Below, in pieces: positions 1 through 11,270 of a stretch of 64,000 nt of DNA. Source of the DNA: Paramecium sonneborni (taxonomy: Eukaryota; Ciliophora; Oligohymenophorea; Peniculida; Parameciidae). The notes beneath the pieces are model-generated. The model saw nothing but the letters and a program-made list of their open reading frames with translations. It searched no databases and was not told the DNA's origin. Within the stretch, counting starts at the first letter, position 1; each line of letters begins with the position of its first letter. Where the stretch lies: positions 1 to 64,000 of the forward strand of contig CAJJDN010000058.1 in the NCBI GenBank assembly GCA_905182985.1. Reading direction: 5' to 3'. The translations under genes and the position numbers were made by a program.

Positions 1-129
1 GTGACTGCTGAATTAAACCTACTAGTGGGCAAACCCAAACCCATGATCATATTTTAGTGCTAAAAAAATTAAAAAAAGTACAATTTTTTATATTATTTTA
101 TATATAAAATGGATTCATTTTCTTCAATC

Positions 130-1015
130 CAAATTTTTTCAAATTATGGTAGACTGACACAATTAGTATGATCATTTAATTAAAACTATCTTTAATCCTG
201 TTTTAACATCCATCAGATTGAGTGATCTTCATTACCTGTTGGCTAATGCAGATCGTCAGAATAAAAGCATATCGACCATACGCAATTGGAATGACCATTT
301 AATTCTGCTTTTAATAACCTGTCTTACATTGAACTGCTAGAAAATCACAACTAGCAGAAATTTTCCCACTATGACCATCTTATTAGACCTATTAAAATCC
401 AATCTTAATATCTCATAAAGGAAGGAATAATCAGCGATATTAGCAACCTATTAAGCAGGTAATAAGTTTTTTAATCAAATAGAAAGCCCCATAATTATTA
501 TTATGGTTATAGCAGAATCAAACCTAAAAACTAAAATCAAATAATGCTAAAGAAGAAGATAAAAAGTAAGGAGATGGATGTTTTGAACATTTATTGATGC
601 AATTTTATTGTTCTTAGAATAACAGCTTAATTCATTATTTTTTTTAATCATCACATCGATAGACCATATGAGCCTTTTTGCCATATGATTTAATTGTCGA
701 TACCACAAGTCGCCATTTAGTTTCAATGAATAAGAAATCCAAATTTTAGTTCATAAAGTTTATTTTCCAAACTTTTCCTGAATTATCACAGCCGCACGAT
801 ATAAGTTAATCCTTCTATTCATTTAGAATTAAACAAGCAAAAAAAAACGCCTTATTTTGTTCGAATTTTTTGTAAGGTTTCCAATTTGATTCATTGATAT
901 TTCCTGCAATTGATGGAATTATCTCCAGAACCCGATTAAAATTATTTGATTGTTTACTATTAACCAAACAATTAATAGTATTATTACAAGCTTTAATAAC
1001 TTTTAATAATTTCAA
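130..1015 (-). pseudogene. Decayed WD40-repeat protein gene
   Basis: The minus strand carries recognisable pieces of WD40 repeats in more than one frame. Around 320-215 it reads LNGHSNCVWSICF followed by a short GNEDHSI stretch, then an in-frame TGA. Around 225-190 the next WDVKTG-like piece needs a one-base shift to be read. Another piece (DGHSGKIS) lies near 385-355. Upstream, 1015-640 is an open frame containing LISCGCDNSGKVWKINF, also WD-like, which ends at a TGA before the repeats. This pattern of repeats interrupted by stops and shifts is what a dead member of the large Paramecium WD40 family would look like. The exact limits are not clear, and decayed coding sequence may extend above 1015. 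The start of the gene and any further C-terminal repeats cannot be fixed from this window. Confidence 0.6.
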
Positions 1016-2100
1016 TCTTTCTTAATAAAATTCCCATATTTTTATTTTCTTTCCTTCATTAGATACCTTAATTTATTAAGTGTTATTGAAAAAATACAAT
1101 AACAAATGTCCTTTTATTTTTGTGAATCATCAATTAATTACAATTTAACATCATTTCCTTTTTTCATTTAATAACTCTCCTATTATTTAGCTTATTATTC
1201 AACATTATCTTGTTATTTCGTAAAACATCTCTTTTATAGTTATTATTTCTTTAATTTTTTCATATTTTAAATCTGGTTACTTGATGATTTTCATTTCGTT
1301 TATTAAATCTTCACATTAATAATTTTATTCAATTTTGATAAAGCAATTTAATATATTAGTAATTTTCTAAATAAAAGATATATTTATCTTATTAATTAAA
1401 TCATATAATATTCTTGTTTATATCACAAAAATTAGTATAATTTATCAATTTCTTAAAAGAAGCTTAAGTGCTATTCTAATTTTTCATTTAAACTAAATTT
1501 TCCATCCACTAGGTTGTATTTTTAAATTGTTGATCAATATTTTGAACAATATGAGATTTTAACAGTAATAAAACTTTTCTAAGTTTTTCTATTCAAGGTA
1601 TTATGAAAATCTACTAATCACAAATCTTTCATCTTTTACTGTTGAATTTCTTCAATATTTTTAACAATTAAGCTAAATGCTCTTCCATTATAAATACTCT
1701 CAAATTTCTCTAAACACTAGCTACATAACAATCTTTTTTAGTTCTCAATATTTCTATCCAAAAATATATATTTGACAATTTGAGCACACAATAATTCTTT
1801 TTCTATCATTCTTATAATTTAATAAAAATAATATAATAAAACTATATTCTATTTATATTCGTTGTTCTTTATAATGTAAGCTTTTAAGTTTATCATAAAA
1901 CAAAAATATTTACAGCTTGTTATGACAAAGAATTTATTAAAAAAAAAAATAAAATGAAAATCTATCACAATTATCAAAAAATATCAACTCGTAACAAATT
2001 TAAGAAATAGATAGGCTTTATCATAAATTTAAAATATTTTTCTTTTTGACACCTTATTTTAATCACAACTCCTATTAACACCTAGTTTTTGTTCATAAAA
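1016..2100. other. AT-rich stretch without a recognisable gene
   Basis: No open frame with family resemblance is seen on either strand. Some minus-strand pieces around 1500-1700 look like worn-down coding sequence and could be the upstream part of the WD40 pseudogene, but I cannot show it. Confidence 0.4.
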
Positions 2101-2170
2101 AATTAAAGTATTTAAGTTCTTTTATTAAAGAATTAAAGTATTTAAGTTCTTTTATTAAAGAATTAAAGTA
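2101..2170. repeat. 30-bp direct tandem repeat, 2.3 copies
   Basis: Two perfect 30-bp copies (2101-2130 and 2131-2160) are followed by the first 10 bases of a third copy (2161-2170). The repeat ends 55 bases upstream of the eIF5B start codon, so it sits in the probable promoter or 5' UTR of that gene. It is purely non-coding on the + strand. Confidence 0.95.
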
Positions 2171-2225
2171 TTAGTATTAAAGCATTTAAATATAAATATG
2201 TGATTCTAAAGCAATAATTAAAATT

Positions 2226-5159
2226 ATGTCGAAATTTTTGCAAGAAGAATCAGAGGAATCTGAATAAGAGCAATAAACTGGAGGTTCAAAGTTCTTATAG
2301 GTTAAAGAGGAAAACGAGGAAGAAGAATAAAAGCCATCAGTCAAGGAAGAACCAAAAAATGTGAAAAAAGAAACAAAGAAAAATAAAAATAAAAAGAATG
2401 ATTCAGATGATGAGTTAGATAAATTATTAGCATCTCAACCTTAATAGGAGCAGGAGCTAGATGAAGAAGCAAAGAAAAGAGCTGAAAAAAAAAAAGAAAA
2501 AAAAGCAAAATAAGCAGATAAGAAAAAAAATTAACCCGAATAATAGTAATTGCCTGAAAAAAAATAAGAAAAACCAGGAAAAAAGCCTTCTGCTGCTGCA
2601 CAGAAGATACTAGAATTAAAAAGAATAAAGGAAGAAGAAGAAAGAAAAATTAAAGAAGAGGAGGAAAGAAAAAGATAAGCTGAGGAAGAAAGAATAAGAA
2701 AAGAATAAGAGGAAGAGGAAAATAGAAAAAAGGAAGAGGAAAAAAGAAAATAAATAAAAGCTTTAAAGAAAAAAGAATTATTAGATAAGGGAATATATAA
2801 AACAAAAAAATAACTTGAAGAAGAAGAGAAACTTAAGTTTATGAGAGATTAAATGGGAATAAAAATTGATGATGGAATTAATAAATCAAATGTGGTAAAA
2901 AAAAATAAAAAAAAGCCAGGCTAATAATAATAATAAGTAGATATATTAGAAAAACAACAAAAAACAGAAACAGTATAAACTGAATAAAAAGGTGAAGAAA
3001 AATAGCTAAAACAATAAAAAGTAGATGGAGTAGAAGAAATAAACTAATAACCTCTTGTATAATAATCATAAAAATAAGAAGAAATTATTAATAAAAATGA
3101 TGATGGAGAAGTGGAAAGTTGGGAATAATTTGTAGAAGAAGGAGAAGCAGAGTAAATTTAGTAAGAAAAAGATAAGTAAGAAAAATAATAAGTAGAGGCA
3201 TAGAAAAAATAATAAGAACAAATTTTATAATAGTAATCATTTGCTTCAACTACGAAGAAAGAAATCTTAGATTTATACAAACCTGTAGGTGAATTAAGAT
3301 CACCAATTTGTTGTATTTTAGGGCATGTTGATACAGGTAAGACAACTCTTTTAGACAAAATCAGAAATACAAATGTTTAAGAAGGAGAGGCAGGAGGAAT
3401 TACTTAATAAATTGGTGCTACTTTCTTTCCAGCAAAAAAACTAAAGGAAGAATTAATAAAAACTTAATAGTTTTATCCTGTTGATTGTAATGTCCCAGGT
3501 TTATTAATTATTGATACTCCAGGACATGAATCATTTTCAAATTTAAGAACTAGAGGTTCCTCATTATGTGATTTAGCCATTTTAGTAATTGATTTAATGC
3601 ACGGATTAGAAAATTAAACATTGGAATCATTAGAATTATTAAAAATGAGAAAAACTCCCTTTATAATTGCATTAAATAAAATAGATAGATGCGTTGAATG
3701 GAAAAATAAAAAAAATGCCTCTTCTTATCATTAATTGTAAAATCAAACCAAAAATTGTAAAATGGATTACGAAAGTAAAAGATAACAAGTTATTACATAA
3801 TTGGCAGAGAAAGGATTTAATGTTGCATTCTTTTGGGAGAATGAAGATCCAAAAACTTATATTTCAGTTGTTCCAACATCAGGAGTTACAGGAGAAGGTA
3901 TTCCTGATTTGTTATCAGTTATTGTTAAATATACATCTGTCTTTATGAAAAATAAAATCAAAGTGAAGGAATAATTTAATTGTACTGTCTTAGAGAAGAA
4001 AGTAACTGAAGGTCATGGAACTACTATAGATTGTCTTTTAGTCGATGGTCAAATAAAAAAAGATGACAAAATAATCTTGGCAGGATTTCAAGGTCCTATA
4101 ATTACTAAAGTTAGAGCTCTCTTAACTCCTCATCCAATGAAAGAGATGAGAGTAAAAGGTGAGTATATTCATCATGATGTGATATACGCATCTATGGGTT
4201 TAAAAATATCTGCTGTAGGATTAGAAGAAGCTATGGCGGGATCTCAAATGTATTTAGCTAATACTCAAGATGATATAGATAAAGCAACAGACCTAATTAA
4301 TAATGAAATGGAAGAAGTGAAAAAATATATTAAACTTTAAAATTAAGGAGTTGGAGTTGCAGCATCTACTTTGGGTTCTTTGGAAGCTCTCCTATAATAT
4401 TTAAATAGCCAAGAAATTCCTGTTTCTTATGTTAGTGTAGGGCCAGTTTCTAAAGATGATGTTATGAAAGCTTTAAAAAATGTATTATTGGAAGATGTAA
4501 ACAGAAGAAAAAAAGAGTATATATTAATTTTTTATTACTTTAGATATGCTTGCATGTTAGTTTTTGATGTAAAAATATTACCAGATGCTTAGAAATTTGC
4601 TGAAGAAAATTAAATCAAGATTTTTGAAGCGAACATAATTTATCATTTATTTACAAAATTTACCGACTTTATAAAGTAAGTGAAAGAAGAAAGAAAGAAA
4701 AAGGAAGCTGCAGATGTTGTATTCCCTTCATTATTAAAAGTAATCCAATTATATATATTTTAGATCGTCAGAATTATTAATACAAAAGAACCTTTAATAT
4801 TAGGAGTAGAAGTAGAATAAGGAATATTAAAAACAGGAACTCCAATATGCATTTATGATTAAAATAGTAACAAAAATAAGATAGGTATTGTTGAGACTAT
4901 CGAATTAAATCATAAAAGCTTAAAGGAAGCAAGGGCTACAACAGGAGCAGTTGCCTTAAGAATAGGAACGAATTAAGCCATATAAGCTGGAAAGTAAATC
5001 ACTTTGGAAACAAAATTGGCAAGTTTGGTAATTAATAATTTTATTTTAAAGATTACAAGAAGAGCTATCGATATCCTAAAAGAGCATTATAGAGAAGATT
5101 TAACATTAGATGATTGGTAGTTGGTCAAAGATTTAAAATTATTCTTAAATATTGGTTGA
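2226..5159 (+). CDS. Translation initiation factor eIF5B (IF-2 family GTPase)
   Basis: This factor is a ribosome-dependent GTPase that joins the 60S subunit and positions initiator tRNA in the cytoplasm. The 960-residue product begins with about 350 charged residues rich in Lys, Glu and Gln, as in other eIF5B proteins. The G domain follows: G1 GHVDTGKTT near residue 365, the G2 stretch GGITQQIGATFFP, G3 DTPGHE near 429, and G4 NKID near 483. Later domains include [16 protein letters not shown] and IIYHLFTKF, typical of domain III, and the end [13 protein letters not shown] matches the family C-terminus. Two introns, 4517-4543 (27 nt) and 4740-4763 (24 nt), restore the conserved frame. The first ATG after the tandem repeat is used. 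The spliced length is exactly 961 codons including TGA. Confidence 0.96.
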
Positions 5160-6116
5160 AATTTATCATATGTAAAAAAAGAAAAATTATTTAACTAAAA
5201 TATATTTCTAAATTTTTATAAAATCTTATTATTAACTAAAACTGAATAGTATATGTCAGAAATTATATTTATATCTGATTATTCGAAATAGATCAATTTT
5301 TGAATGAATATCTTAATTTGATTAAATTGAAAAGTTACTTTTAAGAGTCAATTTAAATAGAAAGATTTGAAACATAATGACAATGTGAAGGGAATGTTCA
5401 TATTCTTAATTTTTACAATAATTTTCAATTTATAAACAAAGAAAATATATTAAGTAAAAACAATAAATTCATATTAAAATCATCATTTTTTCTTTATTAA
5501 TCATTATATTCATTAATTCTTAAGTGTGAAAAAGGTCCTAACAAACTTGGTAATTATGTCAAGAATTCAAAAATAATTTAATTGTTTAACGAAAAAAATT
5601 GCAGGATTTGGAGATAAATTATTTGTTGTGCTTCGTAATTAAAAATGTATTAATAATATAAATCAATAACACATTACTTTATCTATTTAAAGATTTAATT
5701 TCATTTCACTTATTTATTTTTTTTACTTTTTAATTTAAAAAATAAATGTACAAAAACTAGTTATTTTTAATACTTATTTAACTAAGGCTTATTTGTTTTT
5801 TTCATAAATAGTTATTTTTGCTTACTAGAATTTACTATTTTCATTATTAATATTCATGAATAGCTTATTCAATATAAATAGCTCTAAAACTTGTTAAAAG
5901 ATTGCATTTTTCGGAATTTTTTTTTCAATACTTGCTTTTCGTCTTTATTCATCATTTTTTAAGATAATGTAAAAAATATTAAAATAAATTTTTAGATTCT
6001 AGATGATTTTAAAGAAACACTTAAGAAATCCATAAAATTAGATTCATATTATAATTTTTATTTAATGTTCTAAATTTTTCTTTTATATAAATTTTTTAAC
6101 TAAAAAATTACCTCAA
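5160..6116. other. Intergenic, nothing recognised
   Basis: This 957-base gap lies between two + strand genes. It is very AT-rich with short repeated T-runs. No conserved frame, RNA gene or strong hairpin was found. It should contain the eIF5B 3' end and the RPB2 promoter. Confidence 0.6.
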
Positions 6117-9100
6117 ATGTCATAAGTTGAGGAAGAAGATTAGAGGTTGTTTTCTGATGACTCAATCTAAGAGGAAGATGAAGATGAAAATTAAAAATTA
6201 AACAATGATGATATTTGGAAAGTTCTTCACATGTTTTTTTAAACTCATGGTTTGGTGTCATAGTAGATAAACTCATATGAAAGCTTTGTAGAAAATATCA
6301 TCAAGTATGTTAGAGGTCATGAGGGGACATTTATTGTAAGAGTAAAACCATAGTATAAGGAAGAAGAGAGAATGGATGGTAATAAATAAATTAATTACAT
6401 TTAGCATAGACCGAATACTTATATTAATTCTAAATAATAAGATGCTTTATGGGAAAGAAGAATATTCATATAGATAAATTTGAAGAGGAAATATTTCCAA
6501 TGATTGCTAGATTGAGAGATCTGACTTATTCAAGATAACTAAAAATTGATTTAGAAGTTACTATGTAGTAGAGAAATAAACGCGATGGTTCAATTGAGGA
6601 GAAAAGTAAATAAACATTCAAAGGTTTGCCATTTTTTAAACTACCAATAATGGTTCGAAGCCGATTTTGTTCATTACCTAAAGATCCAAAAGATCCTGAT
6701 TCAATATAGTAAAGAATATAGAGTGGTGAATGTGGATTTGATTAGGGTGGATACTTTATATTAAGAGGATCAGAAAAGGTTATAGTAGCTTAAGAGAGAA
6801 TAGCAAACAACGTAGTTTTGGTTTTCAAAAGCAAAATAGTTAATAAGCCTTGGGTAGCAGAAATAAGATCTTAGCCTGATTTATGGTCTAATCCAAACAA
6901 TTTTAAGGTTGAATTAAGATACATATAAAATACACCTGTAATAAGATGTAGTGTGAAATAATTTAATTCCACATAAGGAATACCATTGTTTACTCTTTTT
7001 AGAGCTTTAGGAATAAGTAGCGATTTAGAAATTTTAGAAAGAATAGTGTATAATTTAGAGGATGAATAGATGGGTCCTATGTTAGAAATGTTATATGGAT
7101 CATTGTAGGAAGGAGGCGAATATGAAGATGAAGAATTATGTTTAAGATGGATAGGCAATAAAATAAAAAAAGCTGAAAATTAAGATCCAGAGACTTTAAT
7201 ATAGGAAGCTAAGAAATTAATTAACAAAAATATATTACCTCATATAGGAGTTTCATCGGAGAGTAGAGATAGAAAGGCCTACTTTATTGGATATATCGTA
7301 CATCGATTATTAAATGCATCTTTAGGAAAAACAGATTAAGATGATAGAGATCATTATGGGAAAAAAAGATTAGATATGGCTGGGGCTATGATGATGGGTG
7401 TTTTTAAAACATCTTTTGAATCATTTAAATAAAATGCTAAAAAAGCACTTGAAAAATATATAAATGGAGGTAGAAGAGGAAAAGGTTAACAAACAAGAAT
7501 TGAAAATATGAGATAACCAGATGATATTAAATCCTTTTTTGATGGAGAATAGATATCAAAAGATATTGATAATGCTTTAGCAACTGGTAATTGGGGCAGA
7601 AGTAAAGAGGGACAAGTTGTTAAAACAGGAGTTGCATAAACTTTGAAAAGAGAAACTTCTCTCTTTGCAACTTTAAGTCATTTAAGAAGAATGAATGCTC
7701 CAATTAATCCATAAATGAAATTGAGTAAACCAAGATAGTTGCATAATACACATTTTGGATTCATTTGTCCAGCAGAAACGCCTGAAGGATAAAAAATTGG
7801 AATCGTTAAAAATTTATCATTAATGACTGCTGTTTCAAACGATCTATAATAAAAAGATAAAGAGGCCCTATTGAGATTGATAATGGTCATGAAATAAGAT
7901 GTTTTTGATTTTTAATTGTTATAAGGAGAATTTTAGGCATCAGATATTCCTAAAATGACAAAAGTCTTAGTTGATGGTAATTGGATTGGATTTACAAGAA
8001 ATCCTGAATAATTTATTTAAGAATTCAAAAATTTAAGATCAGCTGAAGAAAGTTTTATCCCTATTGAAGTTTCTATTAATTTTGACTATGTTAACAAAGA
8101 AATCAGAATCTACACAGATGCTGGTAGATGTATGAGACCATTATTTATTGTTCAAGATAATAAATTAAAATTAAAGAAAAGTTAACTTAACTCATTTAGA
8201 GATTGGGAATAATTATTATAAAATAAATGTGTTGAGTTATTAGATGTAGAAGAAGAAGAAGGGTCATTAATTGCTATGGATCTAAATATTATGAGCAGAG
8301 GAACATCAAACTTTAAGAGATATACTCATTGTGAAATTCATCCATGTATGATGTTTGGAGTATGTGCTTCAGTTATTCCATTTGCTAATCATAATTAAGG
8401 ACCTAGAAATACATTACAAAGTGCTATGGGTAAATAAGCAATGGGATTGAATTCAACAAATTTCAATATAAGATTTGATACTCTTGTGCATATTCTCCAT
8501 TATCCTTAAAAACCATTAGCATCTTCAAAAGCTGTGGATTTTATAACAGTTAATGAAGTACCAATAGGAATCAATTGTGTTACATCAATTGCCTGTTTTA
8601 CCGGATATAATTAAGAAGATTCCATCATTATTAATTAATATGCAATTGATAGGGGATTCTTTAGATCTGTCTTTTATAGAACTTATAAAGAATCTGAAGA
8701 TAAAGATCCTGATAATTTCACTGAAACCAAAATTACAAAGCCACTTGGAGATAATTTTGCAGGAAAATTATTTATAAAATTAGATAGTGATGGAATTGTA
8801 CCACCAGGAACTAAAGTTGATGAAGAAGAACCTATCATTGGAAAAGAATTAATTATTGACAATATTATGTTAAATACAGCAAATGGGTAAAAGAATACAA
8901 AAGAATGTTCATTATTAACAAGAAGAGCAGAGAGAGGTGTAGTAGATTCAGTTTTAATAAGTGAAAACTAAAAAGGATATAAATTGGTAAAGGTAAAAGT
9001 AAGATCATTAAGAATCCCTTAAATTGGAGATAAGTTTTGTAGTAGACATGGATAAAAAGGTACTTGTGGAATGACTTATCGATAAGAAGATCTGCCATTC

Positions 9101-9843
9101 ACTTTAACTGGTATATCTCCAGATTTAACTATTAATCCACATTGCATTCCATCAAGAATGACCATTGGTATTTATTTTATTATTTATCAAAAAGGGCATT
9201 TAATTGAGTGCCTATCATCTAAATTAGCTTCTATAAAAGGTCAATTTAATGATGCTACTCCATTTGCTTAAATTTCAGTAAATGATATAGCTAAAGAATT
9301 ACACGAAGTAGGATGGTAAAAATGGGGCAATGAAGTTATGACTAATCCATATTCGGGTAACATGTTCCAAATTCCAATTTTTGTTGGGCCAACATATTAT
9401 TAAAGATTAAGACATTTAGTTGATGATAAAATGTATGCTCGTTCGAGGGGACCTGTTACAGGAATTACAAGATAACCTACTCATGGTAGAAGTAGAAAAG
9501 GAGGTTTGAGATTTGGTGAAATGGAAAGAGATTGTATCATATCACATGGTATTATTATATTTAATTATTTTTAATAGGAACTGCTAAATTTTTAAAAGAG
9601 AGAACATATGATGTATCTGATGCATTTAGAGTTCATGTATGTTCAAAATGTGGATTATTTGCAGTTGCTAATTTAGAGAATTAAGAGTTTTATTGTAATA
9701 TTTGCAAGAATTCCAATCAATAAAATTAAATTTACTAAGTTTTAATTCCATATGCTGCTAAAACATTGATTTAGGAATTAATTTCAATGAATATAGCACC
9801 TAGATTGAAATTTGATTAATCCAAATTAAAACATGAAATATGA
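6117..9843 (+). CDS. RPB2: RNA polymerase II second-largest subunit RPB2
   Basis: This is the second-largest catalytic-core subunit of nuclear RNA polymerase II. The 1214-residue length is close to the usual about 1200. The sequence follows the family from the N-terminus ([17 protein letters not shown]) through [25 protein letters not shown], the fork/hybrid region SAMGKQAMG and [17 protein letters not shown], to [17 protein letters not shown] and [19 protein letters not shown]-terminal zinc site, C-x2-C-x14-C-x2-C, lies in the last about 70 residues, just before [20 protein letters not shown]. The spacing and wording around SAMGKQAMG and YPQKPL point to Pol II rather than Pol I or III. Three introns are required: 6379-6404 (26 nt), 9168-9194 (27 nt, ending AAG) and 9549-9577 (29 nt). 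The first of these repairs an apparent frameshift near 6480-6530. Confidence 0.97.
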
Positions 9844-9995
9844 GATATTATTTGATAAGTATATATATAGAAATCATAAAAAAGATATAATAGAATAATT
9901 ATTGTGGATTGTAAAATCCCTATCCAAAATTTATATAAAAAGCACTCGTAGTGTTTTAATGATTTATATTGTATTAAAATTCCTATAATCACTTT

Positions 9996-10077
9996 CACTA
10001 AGCAAGCCTTCCTCCTAATTTAATAGGCAGTCGTATTAAAAAAGCTCTGAACTTTTTTCACAGTTATGCCTATAGTG
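9996..10077. ncRNA. Candidate structured small RNA between RPB2 and RACK1
   Basis: Between the convergent ends of RPB2 and RACK1 lies a segment richer in G and C than nearby spacers. CACTA (9996-10000) can pair with TAGTG (10073-10077), enclosing about 70 bases. Inside are CCTA-ATTTAA-TAGG and a perfect 7-bp stem AAAAAAG/CTTTTTT with loop CTCTGAA. The inner T-run is followed by CACA. I cannot assign it to tRNA, snRNA or snoRNA: there is no T-loop, no convincing box C/D pair and no Sm site. It could instead be 3'-flanking sequence of either neighbour. Strand is not determined. Confidence 0.25.
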
Positions 10078-10114
10078 TATGATTATTGGAATTATTTTAA
10101 TGTACATAATTATA

Positions 10115-11170
10115 TCAATTTTTGGTTGAAACTTCCCAAACTAAGATTGATCCATCAGTGAATCCTCCATAGAGTTTAGCACCATTGGCATCAAGAGCAA
10201 CAGAAACAGCTCCATGCTTTTAGACCTTCTTAACTCCTCCAGCAACAGCAGCTAATAGATTAGATTACAATTAATACTCTCAGTGTGGTGATCTAATGTA
10301 ACAATTGGTGTTTTGGTTTCTGCTTTTTCTTCTTATGAAATTTACCAAACTTTGATTCCATTTTCTGTAGCAGCAACAATCCAATTTTATTATGGATGGA
10401 AAGCAAGCTAATAATTAAATAAATATATTTACTTAATTAATGATACCTCCTGCATCATATTCAAAGGCTGGTTTCTTTAAATCTGTAATATTCCAAATGT
10501 ATAATTTCTTATCCTTACCTCCAGTAGCAATGTATTCACCAGATGGATTGATAGCAACACTATTAATTTAAGAATCGTGAGCCTTGAATTAAAATCTGAT
10601 TGTGAAATTTTAATTCCAAACTTTGAGCCAGCCATCCCAACCAACTGTAACAAAGTAGGGTTAGATATTTTTAATGATTGGTGAATATCTTACACAACTA
10701 ATCCAATCAGCATGGAAATGGTTTTATTGTGTAAGTTTTTCTTCAGCCTTAACATTGTATAATTTGAATTTTCTTTCAGCTCCACCACAAAGAATTTATC
10801 TATTATCTGGACTCATAGCACATGTGAAGATTTCTTTTTTGTTTCCAACAAATCTATTTGTACAAGTTCCATTAACCAAATCCCAGAATCTCAATTCTTT
10901 ATCCCATGAGGCTGACAACAAATATTTATTGTCATTTGATAAAACCAAATCGCTAACAAAGTGAGAATGTCCTTTCAATTATTTTCTTGGTTAACCAGCC
11001 AATTCACCATCTGGTTGTTTGAATAATTTCCAAACAAGTACTGATTTATCTCTTGATCCTGATATTACTAAATCAGCCAAAGTTGGGTCTTAATTGGTAA
11101 TGATTGTGGTAACCCAATCAGCATGACCTCTCAAGAAACCGAGCTATTTGAATTCAACTTAATTTGCCAT
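10115..11170 (-). CDS. RACK1, ribosome-associated WD40 scaffold protein
   Basis: RACK1 is a seven-bladed WD40 propeller bound to the head of the 40S subunit and a docking site for signalling proteins. The 334-residue product starts [20 protein letters not shown] and contains the expected repeats, including [67 protein letters not shown] and [14 protein letters not shown], close to the usual about 317 residues. Two introns, 10408-10432 (25 nt) and 10252-10277 (26 nt), are needed to keep the propeller in frame. It converges on RPB2 with a 271-base spacer that holds the candidate small RNA. Confidence 0.96.
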
Positions 11171-11270
11171 TTTTCTTTATATTTAATAAAAAAGATTTAA
11201 TTTTCATTTCAAATTTCTCTCCATTTATATATATATAATTTATGTGTATATATTATAATATAATAATCTT

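Noticed and set aside
3694..3948. A separate + strand ORF inside the eIF5B gene
   Set aside because: It is out of frame with the conserved GTPase domains that run through this segment.
9816..9998. A short hydrophobic minus-strand ORF after RPB2
   Set aside because: It overlaps the end of the RPB2 coding sequence, has no family resemblance and no supporting context.
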